From CAYJAB01 sp964368305 (lineage in GTDB: Bacteria; Bacillota_I; Bacilli_A; Erysipelotrichales; Erysipelotrichaceae): a DNA stretch of 52,040 nt. Both the position numbers and the translations under genes were made by a program. Positions 41,350 to 49,848 of the stretch are shown here, piece after piece (the stretch's first letter is position 1; every line of letters starts with the position of its first letter). The DNA is taken from positions 1 to 52,040 of the forward strand of contig CAYJAB010000008.1 of the NCBI GenBank assembly GCA_964368305.1. Direction: 5' to 3'. The notes beneath the pieces were generated by a model. That model made no database searches, had not been told where the DNA came from, and saw only the letters and a program-made list of their open reading frames with translations.

Positions 41350-42204
41350 TTATTCAAACTCCAAAAAGATTTTATCAACAGCTGAAATTAATTCACCTGT
41401 TAAATCATTAGAGATTTTTAAATTCAAGTTCATATTTTCAATGCTTTCTATTTTATTATTATCTAAAAATTCTTGTTGGAAACTAATTCTACCTATCGCT
41501 TTTTTAAAAGGAGATATTTCCGTTTTAAATATCAACGAAAGTGATTCTGTACCATTTTTGATTCCATTTACAAAAATTTCATCTCCAATTAATTGAATTG
41601 TTTCACCCGTGTTATTTTCAATATAGAGTTCTAATGCTTGACCGCCTATGATGTCTACTATACCTTTTGAAACGACTTTTATATCATTTTCATCATACAT
41701 TACTATTCCACTATCATCAATAACTTGAGTATACTCTCCAAACAAACTCGTATCTATTGAAGCCAGTTCTGTATAACTTCTATCCGTGTTGTCATGTACA
41801 ATGATAAAACTTACTGTAATATTAGTAATATTCTCTATTTTAGCTTTTTCCAATTCTTCTCTTGGCAATATTAATGGCTCAACCAATTGTTCCCCAGCCG
41901 GTATATTCACAAGCATATCTGCATCAATCATAAAATCGTTGACAGAACATTCTTTTGGCAATATTCGAATGTCTTTTTCGCTATTATTTTCTATTGAAAT
42001 TTTTACATTTCTTACACCATAAGAATCGTCATATTCTTTCGCAACCAGTGTAATATCATCTTTGTCATATAATAATACTTCTTCAATAGTTACCTTATTA
42101 TCTTCATTTTTAACATTATCCTCTTCATCAACAGTACTACTTGTACAACCGCTTAACATAATACACATCACACATACGACAATATAAAATACTTTCTTTT
42201 TCAT
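41350..42204 (-). CDS. Lipoprotein with two similar beta-rich domains, unknown function
   Basis: 284 aa from the ATG at 42204 (AGGGTGG site); a GTG 9 bases earlier is too close to the site. Signal KKVFYIVVCVMCIMLSGC lipidates C20. Two halves look alike: ITLVAKEYDDSYGVRNVKIS..ENNSEKDIRIL (about 55-85) and IKVVSKGIVDIIGGQALELY..ENNTGETIQLI (about 175-205), each followed by a strand-rich segment, suggesting an internal duplication of an Ig-like domain. No family assigned. Confidence 0.72.
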   Translation of the reverse strand: MKKKVFYIVVCVMCIMLSGCTSSTVDEEDNVKNEDNKVTIEEVLLYDKDDITLVAKEYDDSYGVRNVKISIENNSEKDIRILPKECSVNDFMIDADMLVNIPAGEQLVEPLILPREELEKAKIENITNITVSFIIVHDNTDRSYTELASIDTSLFGEYTQVIDDSGIVMYDENDIKVVSKGIVDIIGGQALELYIENNTGETIQLIGDEIFVNGIKNGTESLSLIFKTEISPFKKAIGRISFQQEFLDNNKIESIENMNLNLKISNDLTGELISAVDKIFLEFE

Positions 42205-42500
42205 TTTGTCCACCCTTTCCGCGTTTTACACGCAAATTATAAATTAAAAAAATGCTAATTTTATACTAATCTTAGATAATAAAAAAACTCTTCCATCGTT
42301 ATAATCTCTTCTACCCTTAACTAATAAAATCAACATTAATTTAAGTGATCTTTTTGATTTAATTTTATAATATTATCTTATTCTCTACATTTAAATTAAT
42401 GTATTTATTACTTTAATTCTACTACTATGTTTGTGGAGCTGTCAATTAAACAGGGATAACTTCCTTTATTATTTTACACTTGTAATACATACATTCACTC

Positions 42501-42546
42501 ACTGAAAAACAGGTAATACGAATTCGTATCACCTGTTTTATTCAGT
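42501..42546 (-). terminator. 46-bp inverted repeat, probable ferritin terminator
   Basis: ACTGAA-AAACAGGT-A-ATACGAA pairs with TTCGTAT-C-ACCTGTTT-TTCAGT, interrupted only by single mismatches or bulges. It is 41 bases beyond the ferritin stop. The rest of the 42214-42587 interval is AT-rich with no gene, promoter or RNA I can support. Confidence 0.65.
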
Positions 42547-42587
42547 ATTATTTTATGATAACTACATGTAATGTCAAATTTATAGTA

Positions 42588-43100
42588 TTAAATATCAGCC
42601 AATGTTACAGGCGTATGAACTCTTTGTTCTAACTCTGCGTTAAGAAGGTAAAGCGATTTAGCATCGTCTCCGTAAAGCTCCATCTTTTTAATAAGATCAT
42701 CCGCATTTTTTTCTTCTTCACCTTGCTCTTTAATAAACCAAGTTAAGAACTGTGTCGTTCTATAATCATTAACTTCTGAAGCAACTTTATAAATATTATT
42801 AATAGAAGCTGTAACAAGCTGCTCATGTTTTAAAGAGTATTTTAATGGATCAATGTATTCTTTGTAAATATACTCAGGTTTGTCTATCGGCATTAAATTA
42901 ACCGATTGACCATTATCTTGCAAATAATCAATGAATATAAATGCGTGATCTCTTTCCTCCATAGCTTGTACTCTAAACCAATTTGCGAATCCAGAAAGTC
43001 CTGCGTCTGTATAATAGTTTGCCATGTCAAGGTAGATATAAGCTGAATATAGCTCCTTATTCACCTGCTCGTTAATTAAATCATAAACTTTTTTCTCCAT
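42588..43100 (-). CDS. ftn: Ferritin
   Basis: 170 aa. The ferroxidase ligands E16 (NKELYSAY), E49 and H52 (MEERDHA), E93 and E125 (IKEQGEEE) are all at expected places, so it should oxidise and store iron as a 24-mer. It has no haem-binding or Dps features. A strong consensus promoter precedes it. Confidence 0.95.
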   Translation of the reverse strand: MEKKVYDLINEQVNKELYSAYIYLDMANYYTDAGLSGFANWFRVQAMEERDHAFIFIDYLQDNGQSVNLMPIDKPEYIYKEYIDPLKYSLKHEQLVTASINNIYKVASEVNDYRTTQFLTWFIKEQGEEEKNADDLIKKMELYGDDAKSLYLLNAELEQRVHTPVTLADI

Positions 43101-43124
43101 AAAGCATCTCCTTTCGTTTTTTTC

Positions 43125-43153
43125 ATTATATCGTATTTAAATATAACTATCAA
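43125..43153 (-). promoter_or_regulatory. Strong ferritin promoter
   Basis: Minus-strand -35 TTGATA (43148-43153), a 17-base spacer, and -10 TATAAT (43125-43130). Confidence 0.8.
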
Positions 43154-43269
43154 CAAACATGCTTGACTAAAGAAAAGCACAATGTCTACCTAAACATACA
43201 ATATTTTACATCTGTTGAATACAAAAGTATCTTTAGTGTGAATGAATTATCGAAGGATTAAATAAAAAG

Positions 43270-43297
43270 TGTCTAAGCAACATTTTGTGCTTAGACA
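43270..43297 (-). terminator. Terminator downstream of tRNA-Arg
   Basis: TGTCTAAGC/GCTTAGACA stem followed by TTTTT on the minus strand. The interval between it and the ferritin promoter holds nothing else I can support. Confidence 0.85.
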
Positions 43298-43313
43298 TTA
43301 TTTTCTAGAATAA

Positions 43314-43388
43314 TGGCACCCTCAGCAAGAATCGAACTTGCATCTAAGTCTTAGGAGGACCTTGTACTATCCATTATACTATGAGGGC
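43314..43388 (-). tRNA. tRNA-Arg (anticodon CCT)
   Basis: On the minus strand a full cloverleaf: acceptor GCCCTCA/TGAGGGT, D arm GTAT..GTAC, anticodon stem AGGTC/GACTT with loop CTCCTAA (anticodon CCT), T arm GCAAG-TTCGATT-CTTGC, discriminator G and an encoded CCA. It starts 15 bases after the stop of the acetyltransferase gene in the same orientation and is followed by a terminator, so it may be cut from that transcript. Confidence 0.95.
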
Positions 43389-43403
43389 ATTTAAAGGTGA
43401 TTG

Positions 43404-43904
43404 TTACATCACCTTGTATACTTCTTTAAATACGATTTTCTTATTTTCTAAATACTCTTCTGTATTTAGTTTAACAGTAGACATCATTCTTAACTCCACT
43501 GCATCTAGGTTTGGTTTAAATGGAGGTTGCATATATATACAATCACTTAAATAAAACCCATTTCTTTTATAAAATTCTATTCGACGTAGTGATAATTCAC
43601 TATCGTCGTTTTCGACTTCTAATACAACAGGAACATTCACTTGAGAAATAAACTCTTGTAGAATTGTACTTCCCAAACCTTTATTTCTATATTCTTTTGA
43701 AATTGCGAAATGATCAATAAAACAAAAAGTATCAAATGTCCAATTCATAATAAATCCAAGAATTTTTCCATTTTCTTCTTTTATAAAAACATTATAATAC
43801 GATTTATCTAATAATGCTTTTTGTTGATCATAGGTACGATACTCAGATTCATAAAATGAATCTTCTAATATCGCAAATATTTCGTCAAACTTCTGTTTAT
43901 CCAT
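43404..43904 (-). CDS. GNAT-family N-acetyltransferase
   Basis: 166 aa. CoA loop YRNKGLGSTILQEFI after the strand CFIDHFAISKE; RIEFYKRNGFYLSD marks the C-terminal half. It starts in the stop of the transketolase C-terminal subunit (TAATG overlap), an unexpected partner. Substrate unknown. The tRNA-Arg gene follows. Confidence 0.85.
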   Translation of the reverse strand: MDKQKFDEIFAILEDSFYESEYRTYDQQKALLDKSYYNVFIKEENGKILGFIMNWTFDTFCFIDHFAISKEYRNKGLGSTILQEFISQVNVPVVLEVENDDSELSLRRIEFYKRNGFYLSDCIYMQPPFKPNLDAVELRMMSTVKLNTEEYLENKKIVFKEVYKVM

Positions 43905-44827
43905 TATAGTGAACGTAGTTTATCCGCAATATGTTGTGCAGACAATCCATATTTTTCAATTAATTGCTGAGGTTTTCCACTTTCTCCAAATGTATCCTGT
44001 ACACCAACCATTACAACTTTAGTCGGATGGTTTTGCACCACTACTTCCGCCACTGCACTTGAAAGACCACCAATCACACTATGTTCTTCTAAAGTCATAA
44101 TAACATCATGTGTCTTCGCAAGTTCTATAATGCAATTTTGATCAATTGGTTTAATTGTATGAATATTTACAAGTGTAGGCTCAATTCCTTCCTCTTTTAC
44201 AAGTTCAATTGCTTTTAAGCTTTCTTGAACCATCATACCTGTCGCAACCATTGCAATCTTTTTCCCTTTTTTAATTACATCTGCTTTTCCAAGTGTAAAT
44301 TCGTAGTTTTCTTCATGTACCCTTTCAACACCAGCTCTTCCAAGTCTTACATAAACAGGTCCATCATATTTACTAATCGCATCGATTACTGCATATGTTT
44401 CAATATCATCCACTGGTTGAATCACCATCATGTTTGGAATTGATCTCATTAAAGAAATATCTTCAATAGATTGATGACTTGCCCCATCTTCTCCTACTGT
44501 TAAACCTGCATGTGTTGCACATACTTTAACATTTAGTTTTGGATAACAAATACTATTTCTAATTTGTTCAAATGCTCTTCCTGCTGCAAAAATCGCAAAA
44601 CTACTTGCGTACACAATTTTATTGCTTGCTGCAAGTCCTGCAGCTGTAGACATCATATTTCCTTCAGCGATTCCCATATTGAAATGTCTTTGTGGACATG
44701 CAACTTTTGCATCTACTGTTTTTGTACTTTTTGTTAAATCCGCATCTAATACGACAACATTTTCATTCTCTACAATTAATTTTGCCAATGCTTTACCATA
44801 AGCTTCTCTTGTTGCTACTTTAGACAT
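43904..44827 (-). CDS. Transketolase, C-terminal subunit
   Basis: 307 aa from the ATG at 44827, which has AAGGAGAG and lies just past the N-terminal subunit stop; the longer frame to 44866 is not needed. It covers the pyrimidine-binding domain (ADLTKSTKTVD, NMGIAEGNMMSTAAGLA) with catalytic-glutamate region, and the C-terminal domain (VALIDAI-type region, IHTIKPID). With the other subunit it forms split transketolase of the pentose phosphate pathway. The subtype cannot exclude a DXS-like activity, but the split form is typical of transketolase. Confidence 0.92.
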   Translation of the reverse strand: MSKVATREAYGKALAKLIVENENVVVLDADLTKSTKTVDAKVACPQRHFNMGIAEGNMMSTAAGLAASNKIVYASSFAIFAAGRAFEQIRNSICYPKLNVKVCATHAGLTVGEDGASHQSIEDISLMRSIPNMMVIQPVDDIETYAVIDAISKYDGPVYVRLGRAGVERVHEENYEFTLGKADVIKKGKKIAMVATGMMVQESLKAIELVKEEGIEPTLVNIHTIKPIDQNCIIELAKTHDVIMTLEEHSVIGGLSSAVAEVVVQNHPTKVVMVGVQDTFGESGKPQQLIEKYGLSAQHIADKLRSL

Positions 44828-44829
44828 GA

Positions 44830-45645
44830 TTACTCTCCTTTTAACTCTTCTAATGCTTGTTTGCATTGTTCTTCACTTGGTGCATTTCCATGCCATCCAG
44901 CATTGTTTTCCATATAGCTTACACCTTTTCCTTTTATTGTTTTCGCAATAATCATCACTGGTTTATCTTCAACCTTTTTAGCTTGGTCTAAAGCCGTTTT
45001 AATCTCATCATAATTGTGTCCATCAATCATGAAAACTTCCCAACCAAATGCTTTAAATTTTTCATCAAGTGGTGTTGGATTCATTACATCTTTAATATCT
45101 CCATCAATTTGTAGTCCATTAAAATCTAAAAATCCAATTAAATTATTTAACTTATAATGTGCTGCAGCCATTGCTGCTTCCCATACTTGTCCTTCTTGCG
45201 ATTCCCCATCTCCTAATAAGAAAAATACACGGTATGGATTATTATCTAATTTATTTGCCATCGCCATACCAACAGCACAAGAAATTCCTTGTCCTAAACT
45301 TCCTGTACTCATATCTACACCTTCAATATAATTCATATTTGGATGCCCTTGTAACTTAGAATCAATTGCTCTAAAGCTTGTTAGCATATCTTTATCTAAT
45401 AATCCTTTTTCAGCTAAAACAGCATACACAAGTGCCGATGCGTGTCCTTTACTTAATACAAAACGATCTCTTTGATTACTTGATACATTATCCTTTGTAA
45501 CGTTCATTTCATTAAAATATAAATACGTTAAAATTTCAACAGCAGACAATGCTCCTCCTGGATGACCAGACTTTGCTTTGCTAATCATCTTAATAATGTT
45601 TCTTCTAATTTCACTTGCATGAACTGCTAAATTTCTATTTTCCAT
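44830..45645 (-). CDS. Transketolase, N-terminal subunit
   Basis: 271 aa, the thiamine-diphosphate-binding half. SKAKSGHPGGALSAVEIL, the LSKGHASALVYAVL segment, MSTGSLGQGIS and the metal/diphosphate motif LLGDGESQEGQVWEA are all present. It is first in the operon, ending 2 bases before the C-terminal subunit's start. Confidence 0.95.
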   Translation of the reverse strand: MENRNLAVHASEIRRNIIKMISKAKSGHPGGALSAVEILTYLYFNEMNVTKDNVSSNQRDRFVLSKGHASALVYAVLAEKGLLDKDMLTSFRAIDSKLQGHPNMNYIEGVDMSTGSLGQGISCAVGMAMANKLDNNPYRVFFLLGDGESQEGQVWEAAMAAAHYKLNNLIGFLDFNGLQIDGDIKDVMNPTPLDEKFKAFGWEVFMIDGHNYDEIKTALDQAKKVEDKPVMIIAKTIKGKGVSYMENNAGWHGNAPSEEQCKQALEELKGE

Positions 45646-45729
45646 ATCTTACCTCACTTTTAATATTATACCCAAAAAACATTAAAAAAGAAATCTATTT
45701 AATTGTGCTTTCAAAACAAGCATAAAAAA

Positions 45730-45745
45730 ACAAGCCTTCGCTTGT
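45730..45745 (-). terminator. Terminator of the tRNA cluster
   Basis: ACAAGC/GCTTGT with a 4-base loop followed by seven T on the minus strand. Confidence 0.88.
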
Positions 45746-45756
45746 AAATGTATATC

Positions 45757-45830
45757 TGGAGCAGGTGAGCAGAATCGAACTGCCGTATCAACCTTGGCAA
45801 GGTCGTGTTCTACCATTGAACTACACCTGC
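45757..45830 (-). tRNA. tRNA-Gly (anticodon GCC)
   Basis: Minus-strand cloverleaf with acceptor GCAGGTG/CACCTGC, anticodon loop TTGCCAA (GCC), T arm with TTCGATT, discriminator T and encoded CCA. Confidence 0.95.
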
Positions 45831-45841
45831 AATTTTTTAAA

Positions 45842-45893
45842 TGGCGGTCCAGACGGGACTCGAACCCGCGATCTCCTCCGTGACAGGGAGGCA
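45842..45893 (-). tRNA. tRNA-Asp (anticodon GTC), 5' part lost in gap
   Basis: The 3' part is clear: anticodon stem CCTCC/GGAGG with loop CTGTCAC (anticodon GTC), T arm GCGGG-TTCGAGT-CCCGT, acceptor 3' strand CTGGACC, discriminator G and CCA. The acceptor 5' strand and D arm should lie in the N run. Confidence 0.9.
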
Positions 45894-45903
45894 NNNNNNN
45901 NNN
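45894..45903. other. Assembly gap of 10 N between tRNA-Ser and tRNA-Asp
   Basis: Ten N bases where at least about 50 bases are needed to complete the two tRNAs, so the gap is larger than written. Confidence 0.85.
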
Positions 45904-45963
45904 CCAGTTTCCCGACCTATACCCTTAGCAGGGGCACCTCTTCAGCCACTTGAGTACTTTTCC
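45904..45963 (-). tRNA. tRNA-Ser (anticodon GCT), 3' part lost in gap
   Basis: Minus-strand start GGAAAAGTACTC, a D arm with AAGTGGCTGAAGAGG, anticodon stem TGCCC/GGGTA with loop CTGCTAA (anticodon GCT), then the beginning of a long variable arm (GGTCGGGAAACTGG). The T arm and acceptor end fall in the N run. Confidence 0.88.
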
Positions 45964-45986
45964 AACTGTTTTAATTGCGCTTATAT

Positions 45987-46015
45987 ATATTATCATGCAT
46001 CCTATACTTTGACAA
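45987..46015 (-). promoter_or_regulatory. Promoter of the tRNA Ser-Asp-Gly cluster
   Basis: Minus-strand -35 TTGTCA (46010-46015), a 17-base spacer, and -10 TAATAT (45987-45992), about 24 bases ahead of tRNA-Ser. Confidence 0.65.
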
Positions 46016-46072
46016 GTCCTTTTTATGATTTTTTTATATTTTTTTACTTATAACTGCAACACAATTAAACTA

Positions 46073-46261
46073 CTATTCTACAATATACCCAACCTCTTTT
46101 ATCGCTCCTTTTGCGATATGTACAAGATCATTACTTCCCTCAATCACAACACATTTACTCCCCATAAGCACTTCAAATTCGACACGTGTACCTTCCAATG
46201 CTTCAGTGATTTTCTCAGTTGCTTGATCGTCCATATTTTTAATAAAAATAATTGTTTTCAT
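46073..46261 (-). CDS. Small ferredoxin-fold (HMA-like) protein without CxxC
   Basis: 62 aa from the ATG at 46261 (AAGGAGATC site); the open frame to 46318 adds an unlikely extension. The predicted order of strands and helices (MKTIIFIKNM, helix DDQATEKITEALE, VEFEVL, CVVIEG, helix, VGYIVE) fits the heavy-metal-associated fold, but the CxxC metal site is absent; one Cys remains. Function unknown. Confidence 0.65.
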   Translation of the reverse strand: MKTIIFIKNMDDQATEKITEALEGTRVEFEVLMGSKCVVIEGSNDLVHIAKGAIKEVGYIVE

Positions 46262-46320
46262 AGTGATCTCCTTTTTTTTCATTATACATATTATATAATA
46301 TTTCTTAAAATTGTACACTT

Positions 46321-46352
46321 AAAAAAAACAGCAAATAGTTTCCTATTTGCTG
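46321..46352 (-). terminator. Terminator of gdhA
   Basis: Perfect 10-bp stem CAGCAAATAG/CTATTTGCTG, 4-base loop, eight T on the minus strand. Confidence 0.95.
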
Positions 46353-46357
46353 TGCTC

Positions 46358-47692
46358 TTAATAATTCCCTTGTGCAATCATTGCCTCTATTACTTTTTTC
46401 ATACCTGCAATATTTGCTGCAGCAGCATAATTTTGAGGATCTAAATTATACTCTTCAATCGCTTGTGTACATTGACTATGAATTGATACCATAATTTCAT
46501 GAAGCTTATTATCTACCTCTTCATATGACCAATTCATTCTCATGCTATTTTGACTCATTTCAAGCGCACTTGTGGCAACTCCACCTGCATTTGCTGCCTT
46601 TGCTGGCGCAAAAATAATATCGTTGTTTAAATAGAAGGCGATTGCTTCATTTGTACTTGGCATATTTGCACCTTCTCCAACAAGTTTACATCCATTCTCT
46701 TTTAAAATCATTGCACGTGATAAATCAATTTCATTTTGTGTAGCACATGCAAGCGCAATATCATACGAGATTACATGATCATACACACTGCCCTCATAAT
46801 ACTTACCTTGCCCTGCTAGTTTTGGATAATCACACAGTGAACCACGTTGTATTTCTTTAATTTGTTTAATTGTATCTAAGTTAATATTTTCATCAATGAT
46901 ATATCCTTTAGAGTCACTCATTGCGATTACTTTGCCACCTAATACAGATACTTTTTCAGCTGCATAAATCGCAACATTTCCACTTCCTGATATTATAACT
47001 TTCTTATCAGTGAAACTATCTTGATTTCTTTTTAATATTTCATCTACAAAATAAACCAATCCATATCCTGTTGCTTCTTTTCTAGCATAACTTCCACCAT
47101 AGCCTATACCTTTCCCTGTTAAAACACCAGGTTCGCTCACTGCTTTTAAACGACGGTATTGACCATATAAATAGCCTATTTCACGTGCACCTACACCCAT
47201 ATCCCCTGCAGGTACATCGATGTCTTGTCCAATATGACGATAAAGTTCACTCATAAAACTTTGGCAGAAATTCATAATATCTAAGTCACTTTTTCCTCTT
47301 GGATCAAAGTCACTCCCACCTTTTCCACCGCCGATTGGAAGTGTTGTTAAAGCATTTTTAAATACTTGTTCAAATCCTAAAAATTTCATAATTCCTAGAT
47401 TTACACTTGGATTAAATCTTAATCCCCCTTTGTAAGGTCCTAGTACTCCATTATATTGAACACGATATCCTCTATTCACATGGTAATTCCCATTTGAATC
47501 AATCCAAGGTACTTTAAATTGAATAATTCTTTCAGGTTCAACCAAACGCTCTAAAATAGCCATTTTTTCATATTCTGGATGACGGTCAAATAAAACCTTT
47601 ACACTATTTAATACCTCTTCCACAGCCTGAATAAATTCCACTTGATGTGAATCTTTATTTTTTAATTCTTCTACTATTCTTGTAATATACAT
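46358..47692 (-). CDS. gdhA: NADP-specific glutamate dehydrogenase
   Basis: 444 aa from the ATG at 47692, with AAGGAG upstream; the open ATG at 47707 overlaps that site. The active-site region PIGGGKGGSDFDPRGKSD, the VPAGDMGVGAREIGYLYG segment, and the Rossmann strand VIISGSGNVAIYAAEK are those of hexameric GDH. It interconverts 2-oxoglutarate plus ammonia and glutamate. Monocistronic with a strong terminator. Confidence 0.96.
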   Translation of the reverse strand: MYITRIVEELKNKDSHQVEFIQAVEEVLNSVKVLFDRHPEYEKMAILERLVEPERIIQFKVPWIDSNGNYHVNRGYRVQYNGVLGPYKGGLRFNPSVNLGIMKFLGFEQVFKNALTTLPIGGGKGGSDFDPRGKSDLDIMNFCQSFMSELYRHIGQDIDVPAGDMGVGAREIGYLYGQYRRLKAVSEPGVLTGKGIGYGGSYARKEATGYGLVYFVDEILKRNQDSFTDKKVIISGSGNVAIYAAEKVSVLGGKVIAMSDSKGYIIDENINLDTIKQIKEIQRGSLCDYPKLAGQGKYYEGSVYDHVISYDIALACATQNEIDLSRAMILKENGCKLVGEGANMPSTNEAIAFYLNNDIIFAPAKAANAGGVATSALEMSQNSMRMNWSYEEVDNKLHEIMVSIHSQCTQAIEEYNLDPQNYAAAANIAGMKKVIEAMIAQGNY

Positions 47693-47709
47693 AATTTTCT
47701 CCTTCATAA

Positions 47710-47736
47710 AAAATAAAGAGCTATGCTCTTTATTTT
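47710..47736 (-). terminator. Terminator of deoD
   Basis: AAAATAAAGAGC/GCTCTTTATTTT with a 3-base loop and T run on the minus strand, overlapping the deoD stop codon. Confidence 0.9.
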
Positions 47737-48443
47737 ATCGCTGCTTCAAGTGCAATTTCCATCATTTTTGTAAATGAATTTTGTCTTTCCTCAGCTGTTG
47801 TAACAACATGACTTGTAAACGTATCACTTACTGTTAAAATGCATGCAGCACTTTTTCCTAAAGCTTTCGCATTCGCAAATAATGCAAATGATTCCATTTC
47901 TACAACTTCACAACCATGTTCTTTTAAAAGCACTTCATAGTATTTAGATTTGTCTTCACGATAGAATACATCACTTGAGTGAATGACACCTACTGACATT
48001 TCATATCCCAACTCTTTTGCACTTTCGACAAGTTTTTCATTCAATTCAGCACTTGGTTCAATTATATCTTTTTCATATCCACTTTGTACTTTCGCAAAAG
48101 TAGATTCACTCCAAGCTGCACTTGCTAAGATTACATCATATACTTCAAGATCTGGAGAATATGATCCAGCAGATCCGACACGAATAATGTTTTCAACTCC
48201 ATAAACTGAATAAAGTTCATATGAGTAAATTCCAATACTTGCCATTCCCATACCACTACCCATTACAGAAACTTCTTTTCCTTTATAAGTACCAGTATAT
48301 CCTTTCATTCCTCTTACTTCATTAAACAATACAGGATTTTCTAAAAACGTATTTGCGATAAACTCTGCACGAAGTGGATCTCCTGGCATCAATACTGTTT
48401 TTGCGATTTGACCAACTTTTGCGTTATTATGTGGTGTTGACAT
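47730..48443 (-). CDS. deoD: Purine-nucleoside phosphorylase, DeoD type
   Basis: 237 aa. MSTPHNNAKVGQIAKTVLMP and GDPLRAEFIA at the start, VMGSGMGMASIGIYSYEL, IIRVGSAGS and VVEMESFALFANA near residue 180, then VSDTFT with the catalytic Asp, all match hexameric DeoD. It splits purine nucleosides with phosphate for salvage. No terminator was seen between it and mgtE upstream, so partial cotranscription is possible. Confidence 0.96.
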   Translation of the reverse strand: MSTPHNNAKVGQIAKTVLMPGDPLRAEFIANTFLENPVLFNEVRGMKGYTGTYKGKEVSVMGSGMGMASIGIYSYELYSVYGVENIIRVGSAGSYSPDLEVYDVILASAAWSESTFAKVQSGYEKDIIEPSAELNEKLVESAKELGYEMSVGVIHSSDVFYREDKSKYYEVLLKEHGCEVVEMESFALFANAKALGKSAACILTVSDTFTSHVVTTAEERQNSFTKMMEIALEAAIK

Positions 48444-48484
48444 ATTTATGTTCTCCTTTTTTTACTTTTATAGTATATCATAAT

Positions 48485-49840
48485 TTATATTCCTAAAAAA
48501 TACTTACACATTAGAAAATAAATAATTAAAGCCAAAGCATCTACAACTGTCGTTACAAGTGGAGATGCCATTGCTGCTGGATCTTGTTTTAAAGACAGCG
48601 CAATAAGTGGTAAAAGTCCTCCAAAAAGTTTCGCAACAAAAAGAGAGACAACCATTGCAAAAGACACAACAAGCGCAATATCTAAAGGTACAGAAGGTGG
48701 TAATATGAGTATACGTAGCATTACAACTACAAATAAGACAGCTCCACAAATTGCTGCTATTTTAAACTCCTTTAGTAATACTTTAAATAAGTCTTTTACT
48801 TTCAAATCATCTACTGCAATTCCACGTATTACCATTACAGCTGCTTGACTTCCTGCATTTCCTGCAGTTCCCATCACCATTGGTACAAATGCTGAAAGTA
48901 CTGGAATCACCATCAATCCTTCTTCAAATCCTGTTAGAATTGCACCTGTAAGTGTTGCTGAAACCATTAAGACTAAAAGCCATGGAATACGACTCTTCAT
49001 CATTTCAAAACTTGAAGTCTCTAAATAAGATTCCTCTAATGGACGAATCGCAGCCATCTTTTGAATATCTTCTGTAACTTCATCTTCAAAAACATCGATA
49101 ATATCATCTACAGTAATAATACCAATTAAACAATCTTCATTATTCACAACTGGGAGTACAAGTACATCATACTTCTTAAATAAATGCGCAACTTGTTCTT
49201 GGTCGGTATCTGTATAAACATAAATAACATCGCTGTCCATTAATTCCTTAATTTTTTCATTTTCTTTTGCATAAATGATCTCTTTTAGTGAAATCGTTCC
49301 TACAAGTTTTCTATACTTATTCGTAACATAACAAAAGTTAATTGTCTCTGCTATTTTCCCAAGATGTTTAATTTTCTTAATAGATTTTTCAATTGTATCA
49401 TTTTCCTTCAATTCAACAAATTGAGTACTCATGATACTCCCTGCACTGTCTTTTGGATAACTCAACAATGTATTAATCATCTCTCTTTGGTCATCTGTTG
49501 CAGCACTTAAAACTTTCTTCACAATATTCGCAGGCATATCTTCTACAAAATCTGCCATATCATCTGAATACAAGTTCTCTAATACATCAAGAATCTCTTG
49601 ACTAGTAAATGCTTCTATTAACTTCTCTTGGCTTTCACTGTCAAAATATGAAAACAACTGACCACTAACCGCTTTATGTAATACTTTAAATAAATATAAA
49701 ATCTGCGTTAACTCTAATTTTTCTACTTGTTCCGCTAAGTCTACAATATTATAATTTTCAAAAATCATCTTTATTTTAGAAACTTCATTCTCATTTATTA
49801 ATTCTATTAAAAGTGATTTTGTTACAAATATATTTTCCAT
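48485..49840 (-). CDS. mgtE: Magnesium transporter MgtE (second of tandem pair)
   Basis: 451 aa from the ATG at 49840 (GAGGG site), 8 bases past the first mgtE. The N domain (about 20-130), two CBS domains (about 135-255, SAGSIMSTQFVEL and VNNEDCLIGIITVDDIIDVFEDE) and five membrane helices with GTAGNAGSQAAVMVIRGIA and AKLFGGLLPL are complete. CBS domains gate the channel by Mg2+. Confidence 0.94.
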   Translation of the reverse strand: MENIFVTKSLLIELINENEVSKIKMIFENYNIVDLAEQVEKLELTQILYLFKVLHKAVSGQLFSYFDSESQEKLIEAFTSQEILDVLENLYSDDMADFVEDMPANIVKKVLSAATDDQREMINTLLSYPKDSAGSIMSTQFVELKENDTIEKSIKKIKHLGKIAETINFCYVTNKYRKLVGTISLKEIIYAKENEKIKELMDSDVIYVYTDTDQEQVAHLFKKYDVLVLPVVNNEDCLIGIITVDDIIDVFEDEVTEDIQKMAAIRPLEESYLETSSFEMMKSRIPWLLVLMVSATLTGAILTGFEEGLMVIPVLSAFVPMVMGTAGNAGSQAAVMVIRGIAVDDLKVKDLFKVLLKEFKIAAICGAVLFVVVMLRILILPPSVPLDIALVVSFAMVVSLFVAKLFGGLLPLIALSLKQDPAAMASPLVTTVVDALALIIYFLMCKYFLGI

Positions 49841-49848
49841 ACTATCCC

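Noticed and set aside
45765..46053. Plus-strand ORFs running through the tRNA genes and the N run
   Set aside because: They are translations of tRNA-Gly and tRNA-Asp complements with N codons, not genes.
46025..46444. 139-codon plus-strand ORF over the small ferredoxin-fold gene
   Set aside because: It covers a terminator, an antisense gene and the 3' end of gdhA; no start signal.
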